Shown: one piece after another, positions 34,272 to 46,650 of the stretch | Layout: the number at the start of each line of letters is the position of its first letter | Numbering within the stretch: the stretch's first letter is position 1 | Origin: Ascaphus truei | Lineage: Eukaryota > Chordata > Amphibia > Anura > Ascaphidae | NCBI GenBank assembly: GCA_036426205.1 | Contig: CM071568.1 | Span: 232,225,727 to 232,289,726 of the forward strand | Length of the DNA: 64,000 nucleotides | Reading direction: 5' to 3' | Notes under the pieces: model-generated | Seen by the model: the letters and a program-made list of their open reading frames with translations, nothing else | What the model was told of the DNA's origin: nothing | Database searches by the model: none | Made by a program: the position numbers and the translations under genes

Positions 34272-34800
34272 CAGACGTTAATTTAAAAAGGAAATAAGTG
34301 GAAAAACCTGCGTGATGCGTACCGTAGGGAACTTAGAAAAGGTGATGAAGGTACCGACGCTCGGGGGACCCCGGCCAAGAACTCTGTGAAGTCACATTCT
34401 CCACACACGTGGACTACTTCATGACATGCAGGTTTGAAGCCAGGGGTGCTGCCTGCGAAAACAGAAAACCACAGTCCAGCTTGAGGAAGCAGGGAGCCCA
34501 CCGAGGACACAAAGACTGGAGCTGTGTTTGTGGAAAGATGATGCTGAACCTCAACCTGTATTGTCCGACCATGCGGGTGTCACCAAACCACGTGTCCAAG
34601 AAAGAAAGCAAGGAGGAGCAATGGCCTGAGTGAGCGTAACAAATGGTCGAAGATAGAAACACCAGAACTGGGGCTTATGCACCAAGATGAAATAAACCGT
34701 AGTGATGATACGGAATTTTTGAAAAGCTTTCTTCCTTCATTACGCTTAGACACAAAGGGGCTATGCAGTGAGTTACTTATTAAATTCGCCACAGTTTTTT
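34272..34800 (+). pseudogene. MADF-BESS accessory protein of a Harbinger element
   Basis: One frame gives GNKWKNLRDAYRRELRKGDE, the W-x-x-LRD-x-[YF]-x-[RK]E core of a MADF (Myb/SANT-like) DNA-binding domain. Further on, FLKSFLPSLRLDTK and SELLIKF match a BESS motif (FLxSLLPxLxxL...LRIKI). PIF/Harbinger transposons carry such a protein beside the transposase, where it helps nuclear import and end binding. A stop at about 34,422 and frameshifts separate the parts. A splice acceptor-like TTTTTTAGCAG precedes it. It faces the minus-strand transposase at 37.7-38.3 kb, a convergent arrangement seen in this superfamily. Confidence 0.7.
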
Positions 34801-35840
34801 GATTGCGAATCTATTGTGATGTATGCAGGGAAATCGCGTAGCGGCGGAGTCAGTGCAGGAAATAGGCTAATTAGGCGAGTTTCATTGGCGTGAAGCCATC
34901 GCCATTCTGAGCCGCGCGGGTAACTAGCCCACACTACAGCCAACCTTTTGGTGGCGAGCAAAATTTCAACAAAAACGCGCCCTATAGTAGCTCCAGATTT
35001 GGAGGTTTCATGCGCATCGAAGGCGCTACTGGCATCTACCGTTACTTACGGTAGTGGCGAGATCGACGCTATCGCCACAGTCCCTGGACGAATTGAATTA
35101 GCCCCGCCCAAATTATCGCCCCTATCTCTTACCAAAAGCGAACATTTGGCGCAAACCTGGCTTAATATATACCTTTCCGTACATTGCAAAGCCCCAAATC
35201 TAAAATGAGATTCCGTCCTAAAATTTGCCAACACTGGTAAACGAGGACACTTGAAGGTTTTTTGAGGCTTCACGAGGAACAATCTATTGATCTTTTTGTT
35301 GATGCTACTAATAATGGTTTATAGTTAACAGTTTAAAGTTTTGTATTTTAAAAGTTATTTAAAAAATTGTTTGTTATGAGTTTACATTTGCAGTTTTGCT
35401 GAAGTACAACCTTTTTTACCGTTAATTAACATCGGTCATATGTTTTTACCTTTAATTTATTGAGGGACCGGGAAATATACAAATTGGAAGGCATCATTAG
35501 TAATTGGCCGGGGGTGCGGTGACATATGGGATACATCATTAATTAATAAACACACACACGTCAAGGGGCAGAGGAGGACTATGGGAATCCTCAGACATAC
35601 TAAACGATTACCCAGGACAAGGTGGTGTGCCGTAGGACAGGTGTAAGTAGTATGGAACCTGAACGGACAATTAAAATTTGGGCCTGGCTTAGGATAGAAT
35701 CACAATACGCAGCACGGCCTTCTCTGGCCCGCTTATCTTTGGTCTCTGAATAAGGGAGGATCAGAGTTACCGTAGTAATTGAGCCTGGGGTCAATGAGGC
35801 AAAACAGTGGGAGATATGGACGAAACTAAACTCGAAATTA
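34801..35840. other. CpG-rich unassigned segment
   Basis: Rich in GGCG and CGCC words up to about 35,210, then AT-rich to 35,460. Probably non-coding parts of a mobile element. No ends identified. Confidence 0.4.
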
Positions 35841-35849
35841 ACTCGCAGC

Positions 35850-36980
35850 CACAACTATCACTCAACCAATTTTCAAAACCCCTAAAGTCCCTCCCTCGGC
35901 TGTGGAGCCCAGACAATTCGACCCCCCAATTCTAATCAAAAAACACATCAGAGTGTAATCGCTGACTGCTGGAAGTCTAGGGCAAATCATGAGCTACCAA
36001 AGCCTTTAAAAACAAATAAGAACTTCCAGAAACTAAATGCGTTCAAATATCTCAGATTCGACACTAGACAATCATTATCTCCACATTTGAGTTTTCCCAC
36101 TCTCACTAAGTGTCGAAGGGCGGCCTGATGTGCCAGAACACACTGCACCCCAGAAAGGCCTATAACGAAGATTACGCTTGAAATGGAGACAGCACAGATC
36201 CCCCACCACGACTATGATGAAAAAGGGGGGGAGGCGGAATTTTCGCAGGCGATTAAATATAACCATAGGAAAGAGAGGGACTGAGGAAGATAGGGAGACT
36301 GCCTCAGGAAACTTCCATATGTACCACGACCAAGAAAAAAATAATACAAAAATCCTGTTCCACTGGCTATCTACCCAAGTTAGATTAAGGCAAATCTACC
36401 CTCTGGCCTCCCCGATTATGATGGAAGAGGATGCGGACAAAGGGGGACACTGGCCCCTATATGCGTGGTAATCAGCCCGGAGATTCAGAAATATTGGTCA
36501 ACATACAAATCTAATAAAAGATTGGGTCCACAGGCTCACCATACATGTTGAACCGTAACCTAACTTGTTGGCCAGGGCCAACAGAGATTGCTGACCGCCA
36601 AACAAGAAATTAATCTCCGCATCTTACAGCGGCCAAGATGTGCGGTGGCTTGGCATGTGGAAAGAGGGGTTATTTCCCCCCCCCACCTTCCAAGTAACAG
36701 TGAAAAAGAAAGAAGTCACGACGAGTCAATGCTCATGGAAAAATCACAGGCTTCTTGAAGGAGATCCAATGGTCCTTTATAAATTTGGTGAACGATGGTT
36801 GAACCCAACCCACAGCTAGAAGACCCCATCGTTACAGAAGGAAATAATGCCTAGCATAATTAAACTAGTAGAGAGTTTGGTTGAATAGTTAGGAGGGAAG
36901 ACAAGGCCCCCCCGCCTGACCATCCCTTTTCTGTTTATCCCCTACCCTCTTTTCTCCTGCCTGCCCTCTTGGGGGGGTCT
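35850..36980 (+). pseudogene. Second L1-type LINE remnant
   Basis: Broken frames give LNAFKYLRFDTRQS (the region before the ORF2 tail), KILFHWLSTQVRLRQIYPL and a decayed CWR..CG-type region (GGHWPLYAW), then a CT-rich 3' end. Same family type as the LINE at 11-24 kb but older. No poly(A) boundary is certain. Confidence 0.6.
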
Positions 36981-37689
36981 GTTAAAGGACCGGAAGCCAC
37001 GGCGAGCATTGGTGTGTATAAAAGGAAAAAAAACCCTGTATTAGGTAAGTTTTATTGAAATGTAGTACATTGTATAAAAATGCCTATAAAATTTTTAGAA
37101 AAAAAAAAAAAAAACACACACAGACACACAAACACAGTTTGGACGCAACGCAATGACGGAAGCGCACATTACAGCACACCAATATAGTAATATGTAGTGT
37201 GCACACACGCGGGCCCCATAGTCCGGGGGGAGTTGGCTGCCGCAGGACAAACAGCAGTGTCCGCAGGTGTCTGCGGGGGGTGAAGAGTGGGGGGCTCTCC
37301 AGCCATGTACCGTCATGGGGGGGGCTGCTCCTGAGACTCATACAGAGGGCCCAGTGTCCAAAGCTCTCCGGGGGGGGAGTCAGGAGAGAGCAGAAATTTT
37401 AACAACATTTTATCAGAAATATCAAACTATTATTATGTTAAACTCCCGTCATTTTCTCATCTATTGGAAGAGCTCTTTTGTAGTGCCCACATTTACAGTA
37501 ACTTTACAGTCATTTTGCCATTGCATTGAAGATTCTTTTTTAACGCAATCACGTCGAATTTGGCCATTCTTACCAGGCACATTATTCGCTCTTTATTTAC
37601 TAAGGGAGAGGAGAAGAGAAGTAGGAAGTGTTGGGCCTGATCCACTAAAGCAATATCATCGCTATGAGCCTTTCCAAATCAAATAATCA

Positions 37690-38290
37690 GTTATGTCGTA
37701 CAGTCACAATTTGACAATACGTTTTGCATTTGGCACAAGACGTTTCGATAGCTTTCAAAAAGACTCTCCATTGTGCTGGACTGGAATACAAATGCACATT
37801 GGACCACCGTCGTGCCAATGATATCTGTAAAACTGTAAATTTCAGACTCTCGTGTAAGTTTTCCTTGTGTCCGGCTTCATCAGGTGGTCAGCAAGGATAG
37901 GCCCTCAGGCCCTAACAGTAATGAGGAAACCTTGCACTGCCACTTGATGGCAAAGTTTGGCTGGGAAGACAAGTTTTTTTTTATCTTCAATTAACTTGTA
38001 TAGTGAAGATGCGCTTATTAAACACCCCACAATCACTTTGCTTTCCATATGCCTCCAACATCGATCGCTATTTGAATGAAGCGAAATTTTGTCAGCAAAG
38101 CTTGTAAAATAATGGAATGGAAAGTTTTGACGTGTATAGAACATAGGGCCTGTGATTTAGAGGGGAGTTTAATTCTAATATGTTGCATCATACAGCCGAC
38201 CCAATTCGGAAAAAAATTCAATTAAACTGAAATCAATTGAACAGTTTCCAATGTGTAAAATGTTGGAAATGGCATATGCCTACTTGCAAG
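37690..38290 (-). pseudogene. Diverged Harbinger transposase, minus strand
   Basis: Minus-strand frames give FPNWVGC, HIRIKLPSKSQA, FHSIILQALL, IQIAIDVGG, ASSLYKLIEDKKKLVFPAKL and QWRVFLKAIETSCAKCKTYC. These follow the same order as the transposase at 39.5-40.7 kb (FPNCVGCIDG..., SSLYNLIEDKTLLLP, W-R-x-x-x-K-x-I) with many substitutions and frameshifts, so it is a separate and older Harbinger copy. It may pair with the MADF-BESS fragment at 34.3 kb. Confidence 0.75.
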
Positions 38291-38534
38291 GAAAAGTAAA
38301 TAGCCACCGCATGGCCATGAACTACCGCTGCTACTGTGCTTTTTCCCATCTTGAATGAGAAGGCAACGCACGAAACGATGTTCCAGTCGAAAGAAATTAT
38401 AAGAAAATAAGAAAAAAAAGAAAAGTTGGGTTGAGTACACTATGTTCAACAGCAGCCAATCTGAGTCCATGCACCCTCACACCCACCAAGTAAACTGGGC
38501 AAAATACATAACGAGGCCAATGCAGGTAGACAGT

Positions 38535-39280
38535 AAATATGTATGTGTATGTATGAATATATATATATATATTTATATACATTATATATATATTTGTACA
38601 TACGGACACACATACACACAGCTCTTATATGTAACTATCCAAGCACACATATACATTAACGCACACACAGACACACAGATAAATATATATATATATGTGG
38701 AAGAAATATATATATAATATAGACATACACGAACTAATCTTGTATATGACCTTAAGAGTGTCCCTTTACGGCGGCAAAGCAGGTATAAGCTCCTGATGAG
38801 GTGGGCGCGGCACATAGCGTGGAGCGCGCCGTCAGCAAGCGAGGGCGTACAATTAGGGACGCGGCAATCGACGATTTCACACTAACGGGATTCGGATAAT
38901 TCTCTATTGTCCAAAGACCCTGTTCCTTTTCACTTCAAAGGAGATTTTCAGCTGAACAATGTCTGCTGGCAGAATTGAGCTTAATAACAGGAATGTGGCA
39001 ACATGTGTTTTGACATCAATTTATCAACTATGTGCCCACCAGTGTTCATCTACAGAGAGATGATTTACATAGAGTACGTTTACACATCTTCATCAAACAA
39101 TCCGATCTTGTACAGATTATAAGGCATTGTGTAATATGTGAGGCCTACCACTGTCTCACCTTACCGACCGCCCTGAGACCTTCGCTCCCCACACTGCAGT
39201 CAGACATATATGCACCTTCTACTGAGTGGACTCGCTTACTAATGGAGACAAAGGGCCTTTTCTACTGATGTGCCTTAATG
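38535..39280. other. Microsatellite and unassigned sequence
   Basis: (TA)n and ACACAT-type tracts at 38,535-38,730. The remainder to 39,280 has no recognised feature. It separates the old Harbinger fragment from copy B. Confidence 0.4.
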
Positions 39281-39288
39281 CAGACACC

Positions 39289-39328
<40 letters not shown>

Positions 39329-39469
39329 ATAACACACACTATAACACACACTCATCACACACATACTGTGACACACACTCACCGTATATGTAAACTCATG
39401 CGTATGTATATAAATGAGGCATAAAACAATTCTATATGAATATTAATGTGTATTGTTTATGTTTTTCAG

Positions 39470-40739
39470 ATTTCTTTAAACCGGTACTCCATTGCGAGGA
39501 TTAGCATTCTCTTTTATGATGGGTAACCCCACTTTTGGAAAAATAGTATATCAGACCTGCAGTGCTATATACACAGTGAATTGTATGAAGTTCATATGCC
39601 CTTTCCCATGGTCGAAAGTTTGAGTACAGTAGCAACTGAATTCTACAGTAAATGGAATTTCCCTAATTGTGTTGGCTGCATTGACGGGAAAAATATTCGT
39701 CTCAAGAACCCAAAAGATTCTGGGAGCATGTATTATAATTACAAACATTACATTTCAATTGTATTGCAAGGTGTTGCTGATGCTAAATGTAAATTTATAT
39801 CAATTGGTGTTGGTGCTTTTGGAAAGCAAAGTGATGGAGGTGTTTTCAGAGCATCGTCTTTGTACAACTTGATTGAAGATAAAACTTTGCTGTTACCTTA
39901 GACCAGTGATTCCCAACCTGGGGCTCCTTGAAGCAGTCTCAGGGGTTCCTCCTATGGACCACAGACCCCCCCAGGGGGTGTTTTTTTTTTGGTATGTATT
40001 TTATAGGGTGGATTGAGAGAGAGTGGGGTAATTGACGGAAGGTAGGGGCGAGTGAGAGAAGAGAGGGGGGCAGGAGGGAGAGAGTGAGGAAAAGAGGGAG
40101 TAAGAGTGAGACGCAAGAGATAACTACATGCGAGGCGGGAGGGGGGAGAGTTAGTGAGATGGATGGGAGAGAAATACATGGGTAGAGGGTGGGAAATAGA
40201 TGTGGCTCGTGAGGTGTGAAATGTTGTGACTGACCCCTGTCGAACCTAATATGTGTCAGCCAGATAGGGGTTCCCCGAGATTTTTCAAAATACTTCAAGG
40301 GTTCCTCCAAACAAAAAAGGTTGGGACTCACTGCCTTAGACCAAAAGATTGCCTTTAAGTACAACAAACGAGCAATTGCTCCATGTACTGTTAGCGGATC
40401 CTTTGCTTCCATACATTATGAAGCAGTCGTCAGCATTTAACAAAAGAAGAGGAAATATTTAATTACAGACTTTCAAGAACTAGACTCTGTGTTGAGTGCG
40501 CTTTTGGAATTATGTCATCCGAATGACATATACTATTAAAAGCAATGGAATGTACCCCAGCACATGCAAAGACAATAGTAAAATGGGTAACTGTTCTGTA
40601 TAACATTGTCATTGATTTAGAAGGGTGTCATGAAGTACCAAGTAATGATAGTTTGCCAATACGTTGTACACCGATGGGTAGATGTTATAATGCTAGCAGA
40701 AGTACTGCAAAAACTGTACGTGATTCCTTTAATAGATAA
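39470..40739 (+). pseudogene. PIF/Harbinger transposase exon 2, copy B
   Basis: Best-preserved catalytic region. FPNCVGCIDGKNIRLKNP has the first Asp codon at 39,683; LQGVADAKCKFISIGVGAFG has the second Asp at 39,779; SDGGVFRASSLYNLIEDK follows. After the hAT insertion (39,904-40,333), FNYRLSRTRLCVECAFGIM carries the Glu codon at 40,494. It ends ASRSTAKTVRDSFNR with TAA at 40,737. All three DDE residues are therefore encoded, but the hAT insertion and frameshifts break the gene, and exon 1 is not part of this copy. Confidence 0.92.
39904..40333. mobile_element. hAT-type MITE in transposase exon, copy B
   Basis: Same element at the same site as 27,396-27,807, with CCTTAGAC at 39,896-39,903 and 40,334-40,341. 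It ends GGTTGGGACTCACTG, a better inverse of the left end CAGTGATTCCCAACC than in copy A. Confidence 0.92.
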
Positions 40740-41340
40740 TTTAATGTAGAAGGTGCTGTGCCGTAGCAAAATACTGTTTAATTTTATAGTACTTTATATA
40801 CTTGTTCTATTCTTATTATAAAGTTGTGTGTTGATATGTACATACACATACAGCAAAATTGTGAAAAACATATTAAACGGTTGTTGCTGAAAATTTGGAA
40901 AAAAATACTTTTTACTGCACTAATGTTAAACATGCAATAAAATATATTACTTCTGTAAATGCCCTTAATGTGTTATTATTTCATTATTTCAGAAGGGGAG
41001 AGAGAGAAGGGGGGGGGGGGAGAGAGGGGAGAAGGGAGAGAGAGGGGGGAAGGGAGAGAGGGGTACAGTGGAGTAGACAGAGAGGGTGAGACAGGAGGAG
41101 AGATAGGTGAGTGTGGATGAGAGGGGTGAGCGGGGCAAGATAAATATTACTTTGTTGCCTACATCTTTGGATCGGCCAGCTGTGAATATCATTCTCTATA
41201 ACCATAACATTTTTATTAAAACAGAAACGTAGCCATTATGTCAATCACATTTTTTTGTTATTATACATTATATATTTTACAGTTAAACATGCAATAAAAT
41301 ATTTTACTTCTGTAAATTTCCTTAATGTGTTATTATTTCA

Positions 41341-41823
41341 TTATTTCAGAAGGTAGGGGAGAAGAGCGAGAGAAGGGGAGAGAGAGGGGGAAGAGAGAGA
41401 AGGGAAGTATGATGGCCGATCCTCCTTCCCAGATGGCCCTGCAACGGATTTTTGTGAAGAGGTATTTTCCGGAGAGGTAGATCTAGTTCTCCAATTTTCA
41501 TCATCATCACAGAATGAAACACCAAGTGAACGATTCTCATAATCCGAACCATCGGATTCAAAACTGGAGGCATCCACGTGACGTTTAAGGATAGAGTTAT
41601 TGGGGTTTTTGGACTCCTCCTGTTTTCTATTTTGCCCTTTTGGATATGACTTAGGTTGATACTTAGGTGTTTTTGTTATGTTGCGTTGCCACATGTAGAC
41701 CTGTTCCTTTTCATCATCTACTTTGTCCCGTTCAAATTTCTGCGGCTTTTTGATCATAATAGCCTTTTCCATAGTATCAATATTGTTAAATAATGTGCGA
41801 TCATATTTAGAGAAGTGCTCCAT
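41341..41823 (-). CDS. Unidentified 160-residue open frame
   Basis: Lys- and Asp-rich, starting MEHFSKYDRTLFNNIDTMEK, with KPQKFERDKVDDEKEQVY and later DDDENWRTRS. The frame can be followed upstream (LRTNIKALQAK) past one stop. It runs opposite to the transposase, as the second gene of Harbinger elements often does, but I see no MADF, SANT or BESS pattern. The C-terminal Ser/Pro/Leu run comes from a GA-rich tract and may be non-coding. Confidence 0.35.
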   Translation of the reverse strand: MEHFSKYDRTLFNNIDTMEKAIMIKKPQKFERDKVDDEKEQVYMWQRNITKTPKYQPKSYPKGQNRKQEESKNPNNSILKRHVDASSFESDGSDYENRSLGVSFCDDDENWRTRSTSPENTSSQKSVAGPSGKEDRPSYFPSLSSPSLSPSLALLPYLLK

Positions 41824-42191
41824 TTTTTCAAAAACTTTTCATTTAGCCTGTAATGCCTTAATATTAGTCCTCAAGGTTTTCTTCTCATTCACTTTATATT
41901 TAATGATCAAATCAATAAGCTTAAATGAACAAGTATCTGATATCCTGCGATAACCATTTTTCCAACCTGTTCTTAGACTTTATTGAAGATTATTATATCG
42001 GAGAGGCTTGTACCCTCTTGCCTTTTGCATTTACAAGGCGGAATTGTCATTTCAAGTTCCTGAGAACTGGAGAGCCTTTTTTATACTTTAGTATTTTTAT
42101 TCTGGCATTTCGTATTTTGTTCATATTCTGTGGATTATTGGTTAGCTATACTTGGTGCGGTTTTCACCTTTACTGGTTCCTGCATTTTAAT

Positions 42192-42464
42192 ATGGAAGAC
42201 TGTACTGATGAGGAACATGATGAGGCTATTACAGAGACCTATTCCTTAATTGTGCAGATGATACAAAGCGACGAAAGGAGGGCAGAGGCAGTCTTTGATG
42301 ACGGGGCTAACTTCCTCTGTGAGGAGCCTTCCGATCTGATTGTACACTTTCTCAAGCTGGAAAAATGGTTATCGCAGGATCTCAAATGTGCTCCCTGGCA
42401 TATTCCCAAGTGTAGGATACCCATGTGCTTGTCTGAAGCAGCTTGCATTCTTTCATCGTATTAA
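42192..42464 (+). CDS. Unidentified 90-residue open frame
   Basis: Starts MEDCTDEEHDEAITETYSLI. It contains acidic residues, then FLKLEKWLSQDLKCAPWH and IPKCRIPMCLSEAACILSS. Copy A has the same frame, broken near 29,650-29,850. The 22 bp coding EKWLSQD are present inverted at 41,945-41,967. Possibly an exon of a Harbinger accessory gene. Function unknown. Confidence 0.35.
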   Translation: MEDCTDEEHDEAITETYSLIVQMIQSDERRAEAVFDDGANFLCEEPSDLIVHFLKLEKWLSQDLKCAPWHIPKCRIPMCLSEAACILSSY

Positions 42465-44829
42465 ACTCCCTCACCAGTGCTAAAAAGGATATTTTATTTA
42501 GCCACTATACATTCAATAAAAAAGCAGTTCCTCATGTTTTGTTTGAGCCTCTACATGTGAACTTACCTACCTTACCTGCCTTTATCTTCCTGCTACTGTA
42601 CCTACAAAAACATTACCTGCAGTTTTCCCCATTGATTTGTACATTTGTCTACTTTTAAGTCTCCAGGGTCAATAACCCTCAACATAAGGGTCCACTGCTT
42701 CGTCACCAGGGTGGGTAGTGGCAGCACCTCACCCTGTGCAAGCAGTCTAAAATAGACACTTTCTTTCTAATCCTTATGTAAAATTATATGTAAAATTATT
42801 TCCTTTAGTTAATTGTTTTGGGTGCTCAACAAGTTAATTATAATGCTTAACTCCAGTATAAACTATTTGTTGTATATGTATATAACTTGCAGGTGAAAAA
42901 AACGGTAGAACAAATTGCAGAGTGCTTGTGTCAAAGTTATTTTCTGTTAATTTATACAAGACCTAATACATTTCAGACTGATTAAATTACCTTTTATCAA
43001 ATCAATGTTTGGGTACAATATCCTAACTTCATTAAGATTAATGGTGCTGCACACAACTAGTATATATTGATTATATATGTCTGCTCTATAGCAATCATTT
43101 CTGTGTCTTTGTAACTAAACAACAGTGATACATTTCCAGGACAGCAATATATTTCCTAACAAACTGCAAATATAAGTAATTTACAGTAGTTCATAACCCG
43201 TTGAAAGTGCCCAAGGATTAGGTGTGAGATGTCATACTCCTACTCCGGGATGTAAATACACAAATGGGTTTAACCAAATATGATGTTGTACACAAAAACA
43301 AAGATGCTTATGACTCTAATTAAGATATTTGTTAAAAAAAAAAATAAGCAGACAGAGGAAAAAAGACAGAAGAAAGGAAACAACCACAGGAGCTCATTTT
43401 AATTGATTTTTATTTTCGGCCCCGTGCGAAGCACTTTCCTATGTTCACGATAACACCAATGTGCTTTTGCATTTTAAAATATGTGTTGGGCAGAACTTTA
43501 TTGTTGCTAAATATTTTATCTTTATGGTATAGATTTCAAAATGTTTAGAAACTTTGTGTAAGAGTTCAGTAAATACAAATACCACTTGTGGAGGTGCATT
43601 TGCATGTCTCAGACAGATCAGCAACCCTGTCTCTCCCCATTATCTCTTAGCAAACAGTGCTTCGACTGCAGCAAGGTATTCATGGGAATGACATGCAAAT
43701 GAGCATAGTGTGTCACTCTTGGCTTCTTAGGCTAAGGACCCGCTGCGGCCGCGGGACACCAGCCCCTTTCCTCCAGTCTGGAGGTCCCCGCTGGCTCCTT
43801 CCGACGGGGCTGACTGCGTGCTGTGATGCGTCAGCCGGCCGATGCTGCAAGCTTCTGGTGAACAGAAGCGCTGACGCGTCACGTGGTACAGCAGTCAACC
43901 AATGAGGAGGGAAGGAGGGGAGGAGGGAAGGAGCTACGGAGCTACGGGAGGGAGGCTACTAGGAGGGAAGTCTGTGAGGCAGCCGTGCATGGCTCTCCCT
44001 CCCCCCCCTCCCGTGCATACATCATCTCCCAATACATGTGTAATGACCCCCCCCCCCCGCTCCCCATATCCTGCGCTCCCCATTTCCCCGTGTTTGCTGA
44101 TGGGCGACAGGGCGCATGGGAGAGGGGGGGATGTCTCTGAGTTTGCGGGGAGCGGCAGAGACCGGGTGTGGGGGGGGGGAGGAGCTGCAGAGACCGGGTG
44201 GGGGGGGCAGGGAGCTGCAGAGACATTGCCGCCCCCCCCAACCCATTTTGGCCACGCCCCCCGCACTCATAAATGCTCCCTATGGACCACAACCCGCCTG
44301 AAGTGCCTCTTCACGCGCCGCCGCAGTGCAGTGTGGGCGCGCTGACTGTGGCAGCTGGGCCTCGGCCTTATCCATTTTAACATGGAACCCAAAAGCTTAT
44401 GCCTGCTGTCTGGGCCACCGAGAGAGCGGGAGAACTGGGACAACTGTCCCAAGCCCAGTGGCTGGGGAGGGCCCAGCCACCTGGCAATGTAAGTTGGGCC
44501 CATCCAGAGGTGGGCATCGGGCTGCTGGGCCTGGCCTCTGGTATAAGCCACACAAGCTGGAAGTCGGGCCAAAATTCTGGACTGGCATCCTTCCCCAAGG
44601 TGTGTGTTTTGGGGCCCTGGAGGGAGGGAGGGGTTATTATGTGTGTTTTGGTGTCATTGTGGGGGATGGGGTTATCATGTGTGTGTGTGTGGTGGGGCCC
44701 TGGTGGGTTTTATGTGTGTAAGGGGGGTTCTTATGTGTGGTGGGGGCTGATATGTTTGGCGGGAGGTTATTATGTGTGTGTGTGGAGGGGAGTATTATAT
44801 ATATGGGAGGTTATGTGTGTGGGTGGAGA

Positions 44830-45022
44830 GGGAGGTGTGGGCATGAGAGAGAGGGTGAGGGAGAGGTGGGGGTATGAGGGAGAGGTGGGGGCGTAAAGGA
44901 CAGAGAGGTAGGGGTATGAAGGAGTGGAGGGGCATGAGTGAGAGAAATAGGGGGTGAGAGAGAGGTGGGGACATGAGGGAGAGAGGTGGGGGCATTAGAG
45001 AGAGGGAGAGAGAGGTGGGGCA

Positions 45023-45060
<38 letters not shown>

Positions 45061-45115
45061 CATGGGAGAGAGGGTAGTGAGAGAGGGAGAGGAGATATGG
45101 GGATGTGAGATAGAG
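44830..45115. repeat. GAGAGGTGGGGCATGAG minisatellite, copy B
   Basis: Loose units of about 18-26 bp on a GAGAGA background, matching 32,230-32,500 in copy A. Confidence 0.85.
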
Positions 45116-46650
45116 AGGGTCTCGCCAATACTGGGGGGAATCCCAGTGAAAAGTCTAGTCCTGGGCCCTGGGAAAGCTATCTGCGGCCCTGCCTGCTATT
45201 TTACATACTATGAAACAGGTAGAGAAAGAATCCACATATAGCACTCAGGTTCACTCTCTGGTGGTTAATGAGGTAGTTAAAAATATTCTTTATTCATAAG
45301 CAACCAAATAAAATAAAGGGTGTGGTGAAATGACGAACTGAAGGAGTATTCAGATACAGATACTAATAGCCGTATAGGCTTAGGATCCTTAATATTAGTG
45401 TTCAGTAGGGTAATCCTAATGACACACTAGACAGGTCCTTGTAAAGGATCTGTGGGTGAAACGAATCGTTACAGGGATTCCCATAGGTAGAGTGTCTGAG
45501 CTGTAAATCACTAGGGCAATTGCTGTATAAACCAAGAATAGGTGTATTGACGGTGTGATTTACAGTATTGGTACATAATTGTGGTATCCAGGCGTGTTTT
45601 AGTAATATACCATAATGAGACCAAGTAATAAAAATGGATCTCAGCTTGATCCCCTCAAATCGGTTTGTGGTGATGAAGCAAGTATTGCTGTACCCTTGTG
45701 GATAGTATGACCTAAGGTGACCTCATGGGGGTCTGCTGTACTATAGTGCCATGTGTCCTCAGGTAACCTTTGGAGTAAGACCCAGTATCAGAGATAGTAT
45801 ACTCTATGGGGCTAGGGTAATCAGAGGTTAATAAATCCACTGACAAACACAGGCGCAGCAGAGGTATCCAACATAGGGTAAATCACGTATGATTGTAAAT
45901 GGTTCTATATGTACAGATAAGTAGCCCATAGACTGCTGTTAGAGAGTTCTCCAGTGTCAGCAGTACTACATGCGCAACGTGAGAATGTGTTGCAGTATGA
46001 GGGAGACTTAACGTAAGTACATAAACTCTTCCTTACATTGTGGCAATAGCAGGGGATCCCCTATTGTCTTATGCTATATTACATAGCCTGGGTTAAAAAA
46101 GTTAATAACAAGTAAACCTACTCACAGACAGCTGTTTCGACATTGATGTTTATGAGTTCATATTTTCTTCAACAAAGTGGTACAACAATGGGGCTACTTG
46201 CGCTGTTTATATTATGTTTTTTTTAGGTTGGCGGGAGAAGAAAATTGTATTTTCTGACAATATTCTGCCCAACACTTCACTTTTCCTTTTGTGGTTAAGA
46301 CATTTCTGATACTTTCTTCCACATAGTATATAAGTTAAAAAAAGGGGTTTTGATCCACACTCGTGCTTCCTAAGGGTTCAGAAGCGATTGTGCTTCTCCT
46401 TCTAGCAGCTGCTGCGTGTGGCGATTTCCTGACCTGAGGAAAATATGATGTCTTGATGCACACAAAAGTACAGTATGCTGACAGCAAGACAAGGGGACAA
46501 GACCTCTCTCTATACCTGGACACAGAGAGTGCTATAGCACACAAGGATGCTGACCCAGGAGAACAGAGAGGCCTTCCCCTACAGCTACAACAACAGAAAC
46601 AGATAAGAGAATTTCTTGTTGGACTGTTGTGTGTGTGGGTGTATATATAT

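Larger units (their letters stand above)
39286..46426 (+). repeat. 7-kb duplicated block, copy B
   Basis: Direct copy of 26,700-33,800, starting in (CA)n and ending at GCGATT. It is about 120 bp longer than A over the comparable stretch because A lacks many single bases. Reading frames are better kept here. GC-rich sequence lies at 43,730-44,350 and a GAGAGGTGGGGGCATGAGG minisatellite at 44,830-45,115. Confidence 0.92.
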
